In this document: in pieces, positions 8,392-18,645 of the stretch
Layout: each line of letters begins with the position of its first letter
Numbering within the stretch: the first letter of the stretch is position 1
Source of the DNA: Thermococcus profundus
GTDB taxonomy: Archaea; Methanobacteriota_B; Thermococci; Thermococcales; Thermococcaceae
Reading direction: 5' to 3'
Length of the DNA stretch: 64,000 bases
Assembly: GCF_002214585.1 (NCBI RefSeq)
Contig: NZ_CP014862.1
Coordinates: 1,674,001-1,738,000 of the forward strand
Position numbers and translations under genes: made by a program
Notes under the pieces: model-generated
The model's input: only the letters and a program-made list of their open reading frames with translations
Databases searched by the model: none
Told to the model about the DNA's origin: nothing

Positions 8392-9477
8392 TTATGGAAG
8401 GGGAACCCTCTCGACCTCGAGCCGGTCCCACGTCGGGTACTCCTCCACTATGAAGAACTTCACATTCCCCTCGATCGCGTCAGCAAGCTCAACAGCTACC
8501 TCCTCCGGCATCTCTATCCTGCCCTTCTCGCGGTTGATGTGAAGCCACTCCCCCGGAACTTCCGCTTCCTCAACGAGGAACTCGTAGAGCTCGTCAAGGT
8601 CATCGTACTCAGCTATGCCGAAGCGGAGCGTCCCCTCCTCGGTTATCTCCATGTAGGGCTTAGCAACGTTCCTCGCCATTCTCCTGAGGCGGTTTTTGAG
8701 CTGGACTGCATCTTTCAGCTTGGCGGTGCACAGGTGGTAGCTCAGAGAGGTGTTTTCCTCGCCCCACTCAAGGAACTCAAGGCCCAGTTCGAGGGAGCCC
8801 TTTATCGCCGAGCTCTCGTCGCTGACCGGCTGAAAGCCCATGTCTAGGAGCGTTTTAAGCGTCATCTCGCTGAACTCCAGCTCGTTCACGTTGAGGAATC
8901 TCGCTCCATGTTTGTCGAGGAACTCCGCGTACCACTTCATTCTCTCCATCTGGCCGGGGATTGAAGGGATTTCTCCCCCAACGTCCCAGTCGAAGTCAAA
9001 GGCATTCTTTATGTTCTCTATTTCAACTTTGAAGAGCTTGGAGTTTGGATTGAAGAGATCCGGATGGAAGCGTATCTCATCGAGTCCGGCGTCGTAGAGC
9101 TTCGAGAGGGCCTTTTCGGTTGCTAAAGCCCCAGTGGTGTAGAGGTGGATGTGGAAGTCCTCCCCAAAGTTCTCCTTGAGGGCTTTTATGTACCCCACGG
9201 TTCTTTCCAATCTCGCTAAAGGATCCCCTCCCGTAACCCCAGCACCTTTGGCTTCCTGTATCATGGCCTCTTCAATGACCTCATCAACGCTTTTAACCGG
9301 TCTCTCGTTGGCGTAAACGACGTCTTCTCTCCTCCAGGGGCTGAGGGGGCAGTAGAAGCAGTCCCTTGGGCACTTTCCTGTAGTGAAAAGAACGAGCTTC
9401 TCACCCCTAACGCAGAGCTGACAGCCTTTAGGAAGTTCTCTCACGGCGTATGAAAAGTACGGCGTCTCCCAGACCAA
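8392..9477 (-). CDS. Radical SAM protein (COG2108-like)
   Basis: About 361 aa with the radical SAM cluster motif CPRDCFYC (CxxxCxxC) near residue 35, preceded by another Cys pair (GCQLC). The GGDP motif ([14 protein letters not shown]) and the following TIM-barrel pattern fit a radical SAM enzyme. The subgroup is widespread in archaea and its substrate is unknown to me. GAGGTGG lies 5 nt before a TTG at 9477, so I prefer that start to the GTG at 9486, which is part of the ribosome site. It is divergent from the RNase P protein gene and shares a two-sided promoter with it. Confidence 0.85.
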   Translation of the reverse strand: MVWETPYFSYAVRELPKGCQLCVRGEKLVLFTTGKCPRDCFYCPLSPWRREDVVYANERPVKSVDEVIEEAMIQEAKGAGVTGGDPLARLERTVGYIKALKENFGEDFHIHLYTTGALATEKALSKLYDAGLDEIRFHPDLFNPNSKLFKVEIENIKNAFDFDWDVGGEIPSIPGQMERMKWYAEFLDKHGARFLNVNELEFSEMTLKTLLDMGFQPVSDESSAIKGSLELGLEFLEWGEENTSLSYHLCTAKLKDAVQLKNRLRRMARNVAKPYMEITEEGTLRFGIAEYDDLDELYEFLVEEAEVPGEWLHINREKGRIEMPEEVAVELADAIEGNVKFFIVEEYPTWDRLEVERVPLP

Positions 9478-9510
9478 CAGTCCCACCTCGCTAGCTCAGG
9501 TCGGGGCATG

Positions 9511-9520
9511 GCTTAAAAAG
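9511..9520. promoter_or_regulatory. Two-sided TATA element for the radical SAM and Rnp2 genes
   Basis: GGCTTAAAAAGG reads as a TATA box on plus, about 40 nt before the Rnp2 start, and as CCTTTTTAAGCC on minus, about 35 nt before the radical SAM start. The intergenic space is only about 70 nt and no second box was seen. Confidence 0.5.
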
Positions 9521-9550
9521 GTTGGTGGCCAAATCCGTGGAGGTGTGAAA

Positions 9551-9913
9551 ATGAGGGAGAAGCCGAAGTACCTGCCGCCAACCCTTAGGGACAAGAACAG
9601 ATACATTGCCTTTCAGGTAATCGGAGAGCGCCCCTTCAAGAAGGAGGAGATAAAAAGGGTCATCTGGGATGCCAGCCTCTCAGCCCTCGGCTTTCTAGGC
9701 TCCGCCCGGGCCAAGCCCTGGTTCATAAAGTTCGACGAAAAGAGCCAGACCGGGATAGCAAGGGTCGACAGGAAGTACGTGGAGGAGCTCCGCTTTGCCC
9801 TGACAATGATCACGGAGATAAATGGCTCAAAAGTCATCTTCAGAACCCTTGGAGTCTCTGGAACAATAAAAAGGCTGAAAAAGAAGTTTTTGAAGGAATT
9901 CGGCTGGAGCTAG
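9551..9913 (+). CDS. rnp2: RNase P protein component 2 (Pop5 family)
   Basis: A 120-aa archaeal homolog of eukaryotic Pop5. With Rpp30, Rpp29 and Rpp21 it supports the RNase P RNA in 5' maturation of pre-tRNA. The Pop5 start ([18 protein letters not shown]) and the [14 protein letters not shown] segment are visible, and the length is as expected. The ATG at 9551 follows GGAGGTG by 5 nt. It converges with glycogen synthase; the two stop codons share the palindrome CTAG. Confidence 0.93.
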   Translation: MREKPKYLPPTLRDKNRYIAFQVIGERPFKKEEIKRVIWDASLSALGFLGSARAKPWFIKFDEKSQTGIARVDRKYVEELRFALTMITEINGSKVIFRTLGVSGTIKRLKKKFLKEFGWS

Positions 9914-11262
9914 CGGAGGAAGGACATCGCCTTGTCCACACCGTTTTCATAGACCTTCACGTATCTCCTGCAGGCTCTTTCCCAGGTGAAGTCCTCCCTG
10001 GCGTGCCTCTTTCCGTTCTCCCTGAGCCCATTTAGGGTTTCCTCGTCGAGTTCCATGGCGCGTACTATGGCCTTTGCGAGAGAAAAAGCATCTCTGGGTG
10101 GAACGAGAAAACCCGTAGCCCTCTCAGGATCCGCTTCGAGATCTACTACCGTGTCCTTAATCCCCCCAACGGCGCTGCCTATCGGAACCGCCCCGAGACA
10201 CATGGCCTCAAGCTGTACCAATCCAAAAGGTTCGAAGTAGGAAGGGATTATCACGAAGTCCACGGAGCCGTAGAGCTCACGGACGAACTCCCTGGGCAGG
10301 AGTTCGGTTATCACCTTGACGTTCTCCGGGAACTGGCTTTCCATCCGTCTCGCCATGGCTTCAAGCTCGGGATCTCCCTTACCTATGATGATGAAGCGCA
10401 TCTCCCTGAAGGCAGGGTCTTTAGAGAGGAGTTCTACAGCTTTGAGGAGAGTATCCACCCCCTTCTGTGCCCTGTCGAAGCGTCCTATGAACATGAAGGC
10501 CCTGCCGTCGGGGAGGCCGAGCTTTTCCAGAATCCTCTTTCTCCGCTCTTCCCTGGGGAGATCCTTCATCTCCATCAGCTCCTCGTTCCAGAAGGAGCAC
10601 TCTATCCCGTTGAAAACGTGAGTAACCTTGCCCTCGAAGAGGCCGAAGAAGCTCCACTCCTCCCAGAGGTAGCTCCTGCTGACGGTGGTTACGGCATCGG
10701 CTATGTACGCGGCGGTGTGCTCGGGGTCGAGGTCAGGATAAGGCGCGAGTTCGGCGAGGTTTGCCTCGTGGAAGTAGAGAGCCGGGACCTTGGCCCTGTT
10801 GAGCCTGTGTACCGTGAAGACGCTCCTTATCCCAAAGTACTTCTTCAAAAGGCCTAGAGCGAAGACCGTATGCCAGTCGTGGGCGTGAACCACATCGGGC
10901 TTGAAGTCATTGATTATCCTGTTGAGGAGACCAGCGCTGGCCTTTCCAAAGAGAACCGCTTTCCTAAGCATTCCGTCCCAGCCAGGACCGTAAACATCGG
11001 GGTCGCTCAAAACCCCGCCGGAGAGGGAGTAGAGGGTGACACCGTTTTGAGTTCTCTTCCTCACGGTCACCTCAACCCTCTCTCCGAAGGAAGTTATCTC
11101 AAAGGTCTCCGCCGGCTCACCGAGGTTCCGTCCGTGGTCGGGTGTGAAGACAACGACCTCGTGGCCAAGTCTGGCCAGGCCCTCGGCTATGCTTGTTAGA
11201 GCCTCGGCCAGGCCCCCAACTTTGACCGGCAGGTACTCAAAGCCAAGCATCAGAATCCTCAT
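9910..11262 (-). CDS. glgA: Glycogen synthase, GT5 family
   Basis: A 450-aa glycosyltransferase that extends alpha-1,4-glucan from ADP- or UDP-glucose. It starts with the GT5 sugar-nucleotide motif ([12 protein letters not shown], the KxGGL element) and has the GT-B C-terminal motif [13 protein letters not shown]. The length matches short archaeal enzymes such as that of Pyrococcus abyssi. The ATG at 11262 follows GGTGATGCGTA. It lies 53 nt after trmB on the same strand and may be the last gene of the TM operon, the place that malK holds in related species. It would store glucose arriving through the sugar transporters. Confidence 0.92.
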   Translation of the reverse strand: MRILMLGFEYLPVKVGGLAEALTSIAEGLARLGHEVVVFTPDHGRNLGEPAETFEITSFGERVEVTVRKRTQNGVTLYSLSGGVLSDPDVYGPGWDGMLRKAVLFGKASAGLLNRIINDFKPDVVHAHDWHTVFALGLLKKYFGIRSVFTVHRLNRAKVPALYFHEANLAELAPYPDLDPEHTAAYIADAVTTVSRSYLWEEWSFFGLFEGKVTHVFNGIECSFWNEELMEMKDLPREERRKRILEKLGLPDGRAFMFIGRFDRAQKGVDTLLKAVELLSKDPAFREMRFIIIGKGDPELEAMARRMESQFPENVKVITELLPREFVRELYGSVDFVIIPSYFEPFGLVQLEAMCLGAVPIGSAVGGIKDTVVDLEADPERATGFLVPPRDAFSLAKAIVRAMELDEETLNGLRENGKRHAREDFTWERACRRYVKVYENGVDKAMSFLR

Positions 11263-11315
11263 TACGCATCACCGATGGGAACTCTCAGGTGGAGGTCTTA
11301 ACCCTTTTGAACCGC

Positions 11316-12338
11316 TCAATCAGAAGCCAGTCCAAACCTCACGTCGGTGCTCTCGTAGTCCTCAACAACCGCGAACATTCCCCCGACTTTAACGACTCCC
11401 CCCTCAGTCTCAATGTGGATGTTGTTCACCGCCTCCTTGAGGGAAAGGGTGTAGCCAACCACCAGTCCCTGCAGTGTCTCGTACTTTCCGGTCTTCAGAT
11501 GCCTCCCCTGAACCACCGCGGTTATCTGACTCTCCTGAAGGTGGCGTCTCACGAAGTCCGCAGCATGAAACATCGCGAAGAACCTGATATCGCTGGGGTT
11601 GTTGAGAACCTCCGCCTCAAGTTCAGACTCCTTGAAGATCTCTATTATAAGGCTGTACTGGGAGAAGATTATCTCCGGATACGTGGATTTGAACGCGGGA
11701 GGGTTCTTGGAGTTGAACGCGACGTTCTGGACGGTTATCACTTCCCTCCCATCGACCATGCCAACTATGTGGTTGAGCTTGTAAAAGCGCCTCAGAAAGA
11801 GGTTGCCCTTTCCCGAGAACATCGAGAGATCGGGGACCCTGTCAGTATAGATAGAGACGGTTACACCCCTCTCGAAAGTGGCCACGAGATCGTCCCTGAT
11901 GCAGTCAAAGAACTCGCTCGGAATGACCACCACCACCTCGTTTCTAGCCGACGAGAGGGACTCCCGAAACATCTCGAGGGCCTCTTTGAAATCCCTGCTC
12001 CTCCATATCGCGGGCCTCTCTTCTTCGGGCTTTACCTCCCTGAGGGCCCGTTCAAACTGCTCCATTATCTCCTCAAGCTCCTTTTTGAACCTCAGAAAGG
12101 CTATCCTGGGTGAGTAGGCGGCATACACTTTCGGGTTCCCCTCAACCTCTGTGACGAACCCCCTCTTCCTCAGGGAGGAGATGGTGTCGTAAACCCTGTT
12201 GTAAGGCACCCCGCTCTTGGAGGAGACCTCCTTCGCTGTGCTGGGGCCGTAGACGAGGAGGGTCCAGTAGGTAAGCGTTTCATACTTCGTGAAGCCTATC
12301 TCACTGAGGGCCTGCGCGAGGTTGGGGGGAATTTCCAT
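11316..12338 (-). CDS. trmB: TrmB, sugar-specific regulator of the trehalose/maltose operon
   Basis: A 340-aa transcriptional regulator with an N-terminal winged helix (residues 1 to about 80; [24 protein letters not shown] is the recognition region) and a C-terminal sugar-binding domain. The sequence follows the Thermococcus litoralis / Pyrococcus furiosus TrmB pattern almost throughout (MEIPP start, [32 protein letters not shown] end). In those species it represses the TM operon, and maltose or trehalose relieves repression. The start is the ATG at 12338 after GGTGATGACG. TATA-like CCTTATAG and CTTTTTAAG sequences just upstream could give it its own promoter besides read-through from treT. 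Confidence 0.93.
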   Translation of the reverse strand: MEIPPNLAQALSEIGFTKYETLTYWTLLVYGPSTAKEVSSKSGVPYNRVYDTISSLRKRGFVTEVEGNPKVYAAYSPRIAFLRFKKELEEIMEQFERALREVKPEEERPAIWRSRDFKEALEMFRESLSSARNEVVVVIPSEFFDCIRDDLVATFERGVTVSIYTDRVPDLSMFSGKGNLFLRRFYKLNHIVGMVDGREVITVQNVAFNSKNPPAFKSTYPEIIFSQYSLIIEIFKESELEAEVLNNPSDIRFFAMFHAADFVRRHLQESQITAVVQGRHLKTGKYETLQGLVVGYTLSLKEAVNNIHIETEGGVVKVGGMFAVVEDYESTDVRFGLASD

Positions 12339-12366
12339 CGTCATCACCGGCTATAAGGTAAAAGGC

Positions 12367-13605
12367 TTAAAAAGAGTTTAGGAGGTCGAGGTACCTTTCG
12401 AGGTGCCGCGTTATTATGAAGTTCTCCCTGACCCTCTCCTTGGCCTGCCTTCCCATCTCCTCCGCCACTTCGGGATGCCTGAGGAGATACAGGACCTTTT
12501 CAACGGCTTCCTCCACGCCGTCCACCAGAAAGCCAGTCTTCCCGTCGACTATCTGAAGCTTTATGCCCCCAACGGCCCTCCCTATCACAGGTTTCTCCTT
12601 CCACATGGCCTCGGTGACGGTCAGCCCAAAGCCTTCCCTTATCGACATCTGAAGCACCACGTCGCTGGCCCTCTGGAAGGCGTTGACTTCCCTGGCGTGA
12701 ACCCCGTTGAGGTTTGTCAGGACTTTCACGTCGTAGTCCTCTCCTATCTTCCTCAGGGTCTTCTCGAAGTACACCCAGCCCTCGGGGTCGTCGTGGGCCA
12801 TCACGCCAACTAGGAGCAGCTGAACCTCGGGAACTCTCTCCTTGACCTTTCTGTACACGTCTATAACTTCAAAGACGCCCTTCCATGGGTCAAAGCGGGC
12901 GACCTGGGTCAGTATTGGCCTGTCAGGGTCAACATCGAACCTTTCGAGTGTTTTGAGTATCTCTGTTTCACCCAGCTCCCTGTTCTTCTCGCTCAGCGGG
13001 TCTATAGAGGGAGGCATTATCACAACTTTTTCCATATCAAGGTCTTCCCTGACGTAGTCCTCCATGTGGAATATGTACCGGTCGTACTTAGCGACGAACT
13101 CCCTGAGGAAGCTCCAGAAATCCCCGTTGGGGTCGCTCAGGTCAATGTGGCACCTCCATATCCAGGGCCCTCTCTTCTCGTAGAACTCTATCAGCGGAGC
13201 CGGCTGGGGGTCGTGGACGAGGACGTAGTCGAAGGAGCCGAGGTCAACGTCTTCGGCGTTCTTCCTGTTGGTCTCCAGGTACAGCCTCTTCATCTCCTCC
13301 GTGAGCTTCAGCTCCCTGTTCCCTTGGAGGGCGTTGTGGAAGCTCTTGGTGACGTTGAAGAACTCGTCGCTGCCTTCTATGACGAACCACCGCGCGTCCA
13401 GGCCAGTGTCCCTCATGAGGGGGATGAGGTTGTGGAGTATCTCCGCCACGCCACCGCCAAATGAGGTGGAGTTCACGTTGGCGAAGCTCCTCCCTCTAAG
13501 CCCTTCTGCCTTCTCCCTGATCCGCTCCAGGCTCTCCTCCCCGATTATTTCCCTGTAATCCTCCAGCCTCTTTCCTTCTCCACCGAACTTCTCAACCTCA
13601 AACAT
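12367..13605 (-). CDS. treT: Trehalose glycosyltransferring synthase TreT
   Basis: A 412-aa GT4 enzyme that makes or breaks trehalose reversibly from NDP-glucose and glucose, linking imported trehalose to central metabolism. It matches the Thermococcales TreT pattern: NSTSFGGGVAEILHN near the N-terminus, RFDPWKGVFEVIDVY in the linker, and the EGFGLTVTEAMWKEKP donor-site motif. The ATG at 13605 (MFEVEKF) follows GAGGTGACAGAA; an upstream ATG at 13623 would overlap malG and lacks a site. It is fourth in the operon, 10 nt after malG. Confidence 0.94.
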   Translation of the reverse strand: MFEVEKFGGEGKRLEDYREIIGEESLERIREKAEGLRGRSFANVNSTSFGGGVAEILHNLIPLMRDTGLDARWFVIEGSDEFFNVTKSFHNALQGNRELKLTEEMKRLYLETNRKNAEDVDLGSFDYVLVHDPQPAPLIEFYEKRGPWIWRCHIDLSDPNGDFWSFLREFVAKYDRYIFHMEDYVREDLDMEKVVIMPPSIDPLSEKNRELGETEILKTLERFDVDPDRPILTQVARFDPWKGVFEVIDVYRKVKERVPEVQLLLVGVMAHDDPEGWVYFEKTLRKIGEDYDVKVLTNLNGVHAREVNAFQRASDVVLQMSIREGFGLTVTEAMWKEKPVIGRAVGGIKLQIVDGKTGFLVDGVEEAVEKVLYLLRHPEVAEEMGRQAKERVRENFIITRHLERYLDLLNSF

Positions 13606-13615
13606 TTCTGTCACC

Positions 13616-14452
13616 TCATTCACCTTTCAGGGCTCCAGCGGTGAGTCCGCTGACTATGTACTTCTGGAACACGAGGGCTAGAACAACCAACGGTATGGTG
13701 GATATTGCCGATGCGGCCATTATGTTGCCCCACGGAACCTCTCCGTGAACCCCCTGGAAGAGGGCGATGCCGACGGGCACGGTTCTGGCCCTGTGATCCG
13801 TGGTGAACAGGAGGGCGAACATGAACTCGTTGAAAGCCGCTATGAAGACCAAGAGGGCCGTTGAAAATAAAGCCGGTGCTGAGAGTGGAAGCACAACCTT
13901 GTAAAGGGCCTGGAACCTTGAAGCCCCGTCTATGAGCGCTGCCTCATCGAGATCCTTAGGAAGCTGGGTGAAGTAGCTCAGCAGGATCCAGAGGGCCAGG
14001 GGCATTGTCCAGGCGACGTAGGGGAAGAACAGGGCCTTGTACGTGTTTATCCACCCGAGCCGCTCTATGAACTTGAAGAGGTAGCCGACCAGGCTTATCT
14101 GGGGGAACATTGAAAGTCCCAGGACGAAGATGGGAACTGCGAGCCTTCCCCTGAACCTTATTCTGGAAACTGCGTAGGCTCCAAGAGCCGACACGCTGAC
14201 GGTGACTATAGTTACTAGCGTCGCTATTACCATGCTGTTCCTGAAGTAGTCGAGGAAGTGCAGTGTTGGATCGCCGAGAACCGTCCGATAGTTGTTCACC
14301 GTGAACTCGAAATGGACGTAGGGGGAACCGAGGAATGTGGCGTCCTTCGTAAAGGAGATGACCAGCATCCATATGAACGGAAACAGGCAGAGAAGGACCA
14401 TGAGGACGGCCCCTACGACCGTCAGCGTTTTCTTCAGCTCCTTCTCGTTCAC
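13616..14452 (-). CDS. malG: Trehalose/maltose ABC transporter permease MalG
   Basis: A 278-aa membrane permease with six predicted segments and the MalG-type EAA loop (DLDEAALIDGASRFQALYKVVLPLSAPA), which contacts the MalK ATPase. It has no extra extracytoplasmic domain, unlike the paralog at 23100. It overlaps malF by 4 nt, consistent with translational coupling. Confidence 0.93.
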   Translation of the reverse strand: MNEKELKKTLTVVGAVLMVLLCLFPFIWMLVISFTKDATFLGSPYVHFEFTVNNYRTVLGDPTLHFLDYFRNSMVIATLVTIVTVSVSALGAYAVSRIRFRGRLAVPIFVLGLSMFPQISLVGYLFKFIERLGWINTYKALFFPYVAWTMPLALWILLSYFTQLPKDLDEAALIDGASRFQALYKVVLPLSAPALFSTALLVFIAAFNEFMFALLFTTDHRARTVPVGIALFQGVHGEVPWGNIMAASAISTIPLVVLALVFQKYIVSGLTAGALKGE

Positions 14453-15327
14453 TTCAATCCCTCCTGGAACTTCCCTATTTTGAGGTAAACTATTGTGAAG
14501 CTCAGAACCGTCAAGAAGGTCAGGATCGAAATCGCTGAACCAACCCCGTAGTCGCCGAGGTTGTAGTAGTTAAAGGCCAGGAGGGAAACAGAAGTCGTGG
14601 CTCCTCCGGGACCGCCTCCGGTGAGGACGTAGATTATGTCAAAGACCCTCAGGGCGTCGATAGTTCTCAGCGTCACGGCCACTATCAAAACCGGCCTCAG
14701 GAGGGGAAGCGTTATGTGCCAGAACCTCTGGAACATCGTTGCCCCGTCTATTATGGCCGCCTCGTACGCGTCCTTCGGAATGGCCTGAAGGCCGGCCAGC
14801 AGGAGAAGGGTCATGAAAGGCGTCGTCTTCCAAACATCTGCGAAGACCACCGCGAAGAACGCGCTTATGGGGGTTCCAAACCAGTTAACGGTTCCAAGGC
14901 CCAGATGGGAAAAGATCCAGTTGAAGAGGCCGTAGCTGTAGTTGTACATTAGCTGCCAAGTCCTCGCGGAGATTATAGTCGGAACCGCCCAGGGAATCAG
15001 AACAACGGCCCTCAGGATTCCCCGACCCTTGATCTCCTCGTTCAGGATGAGCGCGAAGACGAGACCCAGAATCGTCTCCAAACTTACACTCACAACCGAG
15101 AACGCAACGGTGACAAAGAAGGAGTGCCAGAACTCCGGCTTCTCAAGCACCGTCACGTAGTTCCTAAGGCCCACGAACTTGAAGCCGGGTATGAAGGTAA
15201 CGTCCCTGTGGAGACTTATCCAGAAGGTCCCAAGAACCGGGATTATGATGAAGAGCACGACGAAGGCCAGCATGGGAGAGAGCATTCCGTAGGCCAGCTT
15301 CTCCTCCCTGTACTCTATTCTGCCCAT
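14449..15327 (-). CDS. malF: Trehalose/maltose ABC transporter permease MalF
   Basis: A 292-aa permease with six segments and the EAA loop DAYEAAIIDGATMFQRFWHITLPLLRP. The ATG at 15327 (MGRIEY) follows GGGTGGTGCGG; a GTG at 15336 is in frame but is part of that site. It lies 60 nt after malE; the gap holds T-rich runs that might reduce read-through, so the binding protein could be made in excess of the channel. Confidence 0.92.
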   Translation of the reverse strand: MGRIEYREEKLAYGMLSPMLAFVVLFIIIPVLGTFWISLHRDVTFIPGFKFVGLRNYVTVLEKPEFWHSFFVTVAFSVVSVSLETILGLVFALILNEEIKGRGILRAVVLIPWAVPTIISARTWQLMYNYSYGLFNWIFSHLGLGTVNWFGTPISAFFAVVFADVWKTTPFMTLLLLAGLQAIPKDAYEAAIIDGATMFQRFWHITLPLLRPVLIVAVTLRTIDALRVFDIIYVLTGGGPGGATTSVSLLAFNYYNLGDYGVGSAISILTFLTVLSFTIVYLKIGKFQEGLK

Positions 15328-15387
15328 CCGCACCACCCTTACGACCAGTGATTCTTAAAGGCCAGACGAAGGAAGAAAAGAAAAGGA

Positions 15388-16857
<1,470 letters not shown>

Positions 16858-16963
16858 CTAAAAACTCCCCCGACGAAAAGAGAAACAACGAGGAAATTCA
16901 AACCAACCCATTGAATTTTTACTTTGAGTACAAAACAAGCCAAGAAAAGGGAAAGAATTTTAG

Positions 16964-17473
16964 TCACTGGGAAGAAGCTTTTTGAGGCTCTTTTTTCACA
17001 TAACCAAAGGCCGCACCCAGTATGAAAGCCAGCCAAGCGAGGATATAGCCTGCATGGGGGGTTAAGGACGCGTTCTCAGAGCTGAGGCTAGGAATGCTGT
17101 ACATTACCAGGGTCAGAATCGTCATCCCGATTATACCCATCACGTGGCCCCATCTGCTCCACAGGCCGATGATCGCACCGAGGAGCACCAGGAATGGCAT
17201 GAGGGCCAGCGCCTCGGATATGAGGATGTAGGTTCTGGCCAGGGGGGTGTAGTTCCCGTCCTCGTCAATCAAGTCCTCGGACTCCGTTCCCTTGGAGAGT
17301 TCACTGGCCACGTGTTCCTGTATGTAGTCCTCGGACATGGCCGCCAGCTCGGGGTACCCAAGCTGCCGGGTTCCTGAGCTGAAGTAGGAGTGGTAGGAGG
17401 TTTGAACCCAGGGAACCGCTATGAAGGTTATGAGAACCATAACCGCGGCTATCGTACTCACGGCCCTGCTCAT
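16964..17473 (-). CDS. Small membrane protein of unknown function
   Basis: A 169-aa protein with an N-terminal membrane segment, an extracytoplasmic stretch of about 60 polar residues (SGTRQLGYPELAAMSEDYIQ region), then three more segments and a short Lys-rich C-terminus. I recognise no family. The ATG follows GGGGTGGTACC. It lies 77 nt downstream of tgr on the same strand, with a weak A-rich TATA-like stretch between, and upstream of the malE promoter. Confidence 0.65.
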   Translation of the reverse strand: MSRAVSTIAAVMVLITFIAVPWVQTSYHSYFSSGTRQLGYPELAAMSEDYIQEHVASELSKGTESEDLIDEDGNYTPLARTYILISEALALMPFLVLLGAIIGLWSRWGHVMGIIGMTILTLVMYSIPSLSSENASLTPHAGYILAWLAFILGAAFGYVKKEPQKASSQ

Positions 17474-17550
17474 GGTACCACCCCAAAAAGAAACATTGAG
17501 GTATTTTTATCTTTTTTGATGCATCGGTGAAAGAAAGTTCAAAAATATAC

Positions 17551-18573
17551 TCAGTCGAGGAGGATGAACTTCTCCCCCTCAACGTCCTCGAAGTAGCTTC
17601 CTATACCGCCGACCTTCAGTTCTTTTCCGTTGTACTTGAAGGTAACGTTGGCGGTGAGCGGCGTGTACTCGTAGTCAACTATATCCCCATCGAGCGTCAC
17701 GGGCTCCTTGGTGTCGATCATCCTGCCGGCTATCTCGGCCTTCCTCGGCAGGCCCGCAAACTTGAGCACCGTGATCAGGGTTCTTATGTTGACTAGGGAC
17801 AGAGGTTTGGGGAGCTCTTCATAGCCGAGGGGTTTTATGACCTCGCTGTTGTCAAAGTATATCGTGTAGAACCAGTGCATATAGTTCTGGATTATCCTGG
17901 GGCTCTTGGCCCAGAATGAATAGAACTTCTCCCTCCTTTTGTCCTGTGGGAGTGCACCGAAGAAGAGCGCGTAGTCTATGTCCCCGATTATCCAGCTGGC
18001 CATGAGCCAGGGGGCGCCCCCGCTCCTAGCGAGTATTATGTTGTCACCGTTGAGCCATTCTGGAACGTCATCGAAGTTGCTCACTATGACGAAGACAACA
18101 TCCTTCCTGCCCTTTATCTCCTTCTTCAGGAGATTGAGGAATTCAAACGGCGTGTTTATTAAAACCTCATGCTTGGCGCTCCTTATGACGTACTCCGCCC
18201 TCTCGAGGGTGTTGTCAAAGCCCTGAATCGTCCATATCTCCGGAAGCTCCTCCCCGTGAACCTCACGGTAGAGGTCAAGGAAAGCCGCTTTGAGGCTCTC
18301 TATGTCCTGAACTATCTCATCCTTCATCTTCTCCAGAACAACCTCGGGGTTGACGGGTTTGTACAGCCTCGGGGAGCCCTGCATAACATCGACGAAGCCC
18401 TTCCTGTGGAGGGAGCTCAGAACGTCGTAAACCCTGGTGTGGGGAATGCCGCTCTCCTTGGTTATATCCGTGGCCTTGCTCGGCCCGAGCTTGAGAAGCG
18501 TTATGTATGCCAAGCTCTCGTACTTCGTGAGCCCGAGCTTTTGAAGTTTTTCTATGATCTCCTCTTCCCTCAT
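17551..18573 (-). CDS. tgr: TrmB-family global sugar regulator Tgr/TrmBL1
   Basis: A 340-aa TrmB paralog. It has an N-terminal winged helix (SKATDITKESGIPHTRVYDVLSSL near residues 33-56) and a C-terminal effector domain ending VKVGGIGSYFEDVEGE. In Thermococcus and Pyrococcus this protein binds TATCAC-N5-GTGATA; it represses glycolytic and maltodextrin genes when the site lies downstream of the TATA box and activates gluconeogenic genes when it lies upstream. Its position beside the maltodextrin locus is conserved in T. kodakarensis. It is divergent from the GH13 gene, with only about 70 nt shared between the starts. Confidence 0.92.
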   Translation of the reverse strand: MREEEIIEKLQKLGLTKYESLAYITLLKLGPSKATDITKESGIPHTRVYDVLSSLHRKGFVDVMQGSPRLYKPVNPEVVLEKMKDEIVQDIESLKAAFLDLYREVHGEELPEIWTIQGFDNTLERAEYVIRSAKHEVLINTPFEFLNLLKKEIKGRKDVVFVIVSNFDDVPEWLNGDNIILARSGGAPWLMASWIIGDIDYALFFGALPQDKRREKFYSFWAKSPRIIQNYMHWFYTIYFDNSEVIKPLGYEELPKPLSLVNIRTLITVLKFAGLPRKAEIAGRMIDTKEPVTLDGDIVDYEYTPLTANVTFKYNGKELKVGGIGSYFEDVEGEKFILLD

Positions 18574-18614
18574 CCTTAGACCCCCAACAAATTTAAGTTC
18601 ACTGCCGGCAGTTT

Positions 18615-18631
18615 ATTCATCACCAGTGATA
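18615..18631. promoter_or_regulatory. Degenerate Tgr-type element between tgr and the GH13 gene
   Basis: The right half-site GTGATA (18626-18631) is perfect and at the correct 5-nt spacing lies ATTCAT, matching only three of six positions of TATCAC. Within it ATCAC-CA-GTGAT is a separate perfect short palindrome. It lies in the gap between divergent tgr and the GH13 gene and could serve both. Confidence 0.4.
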
Positions 18632-18645
18632 CAAGGGTGGTTGAA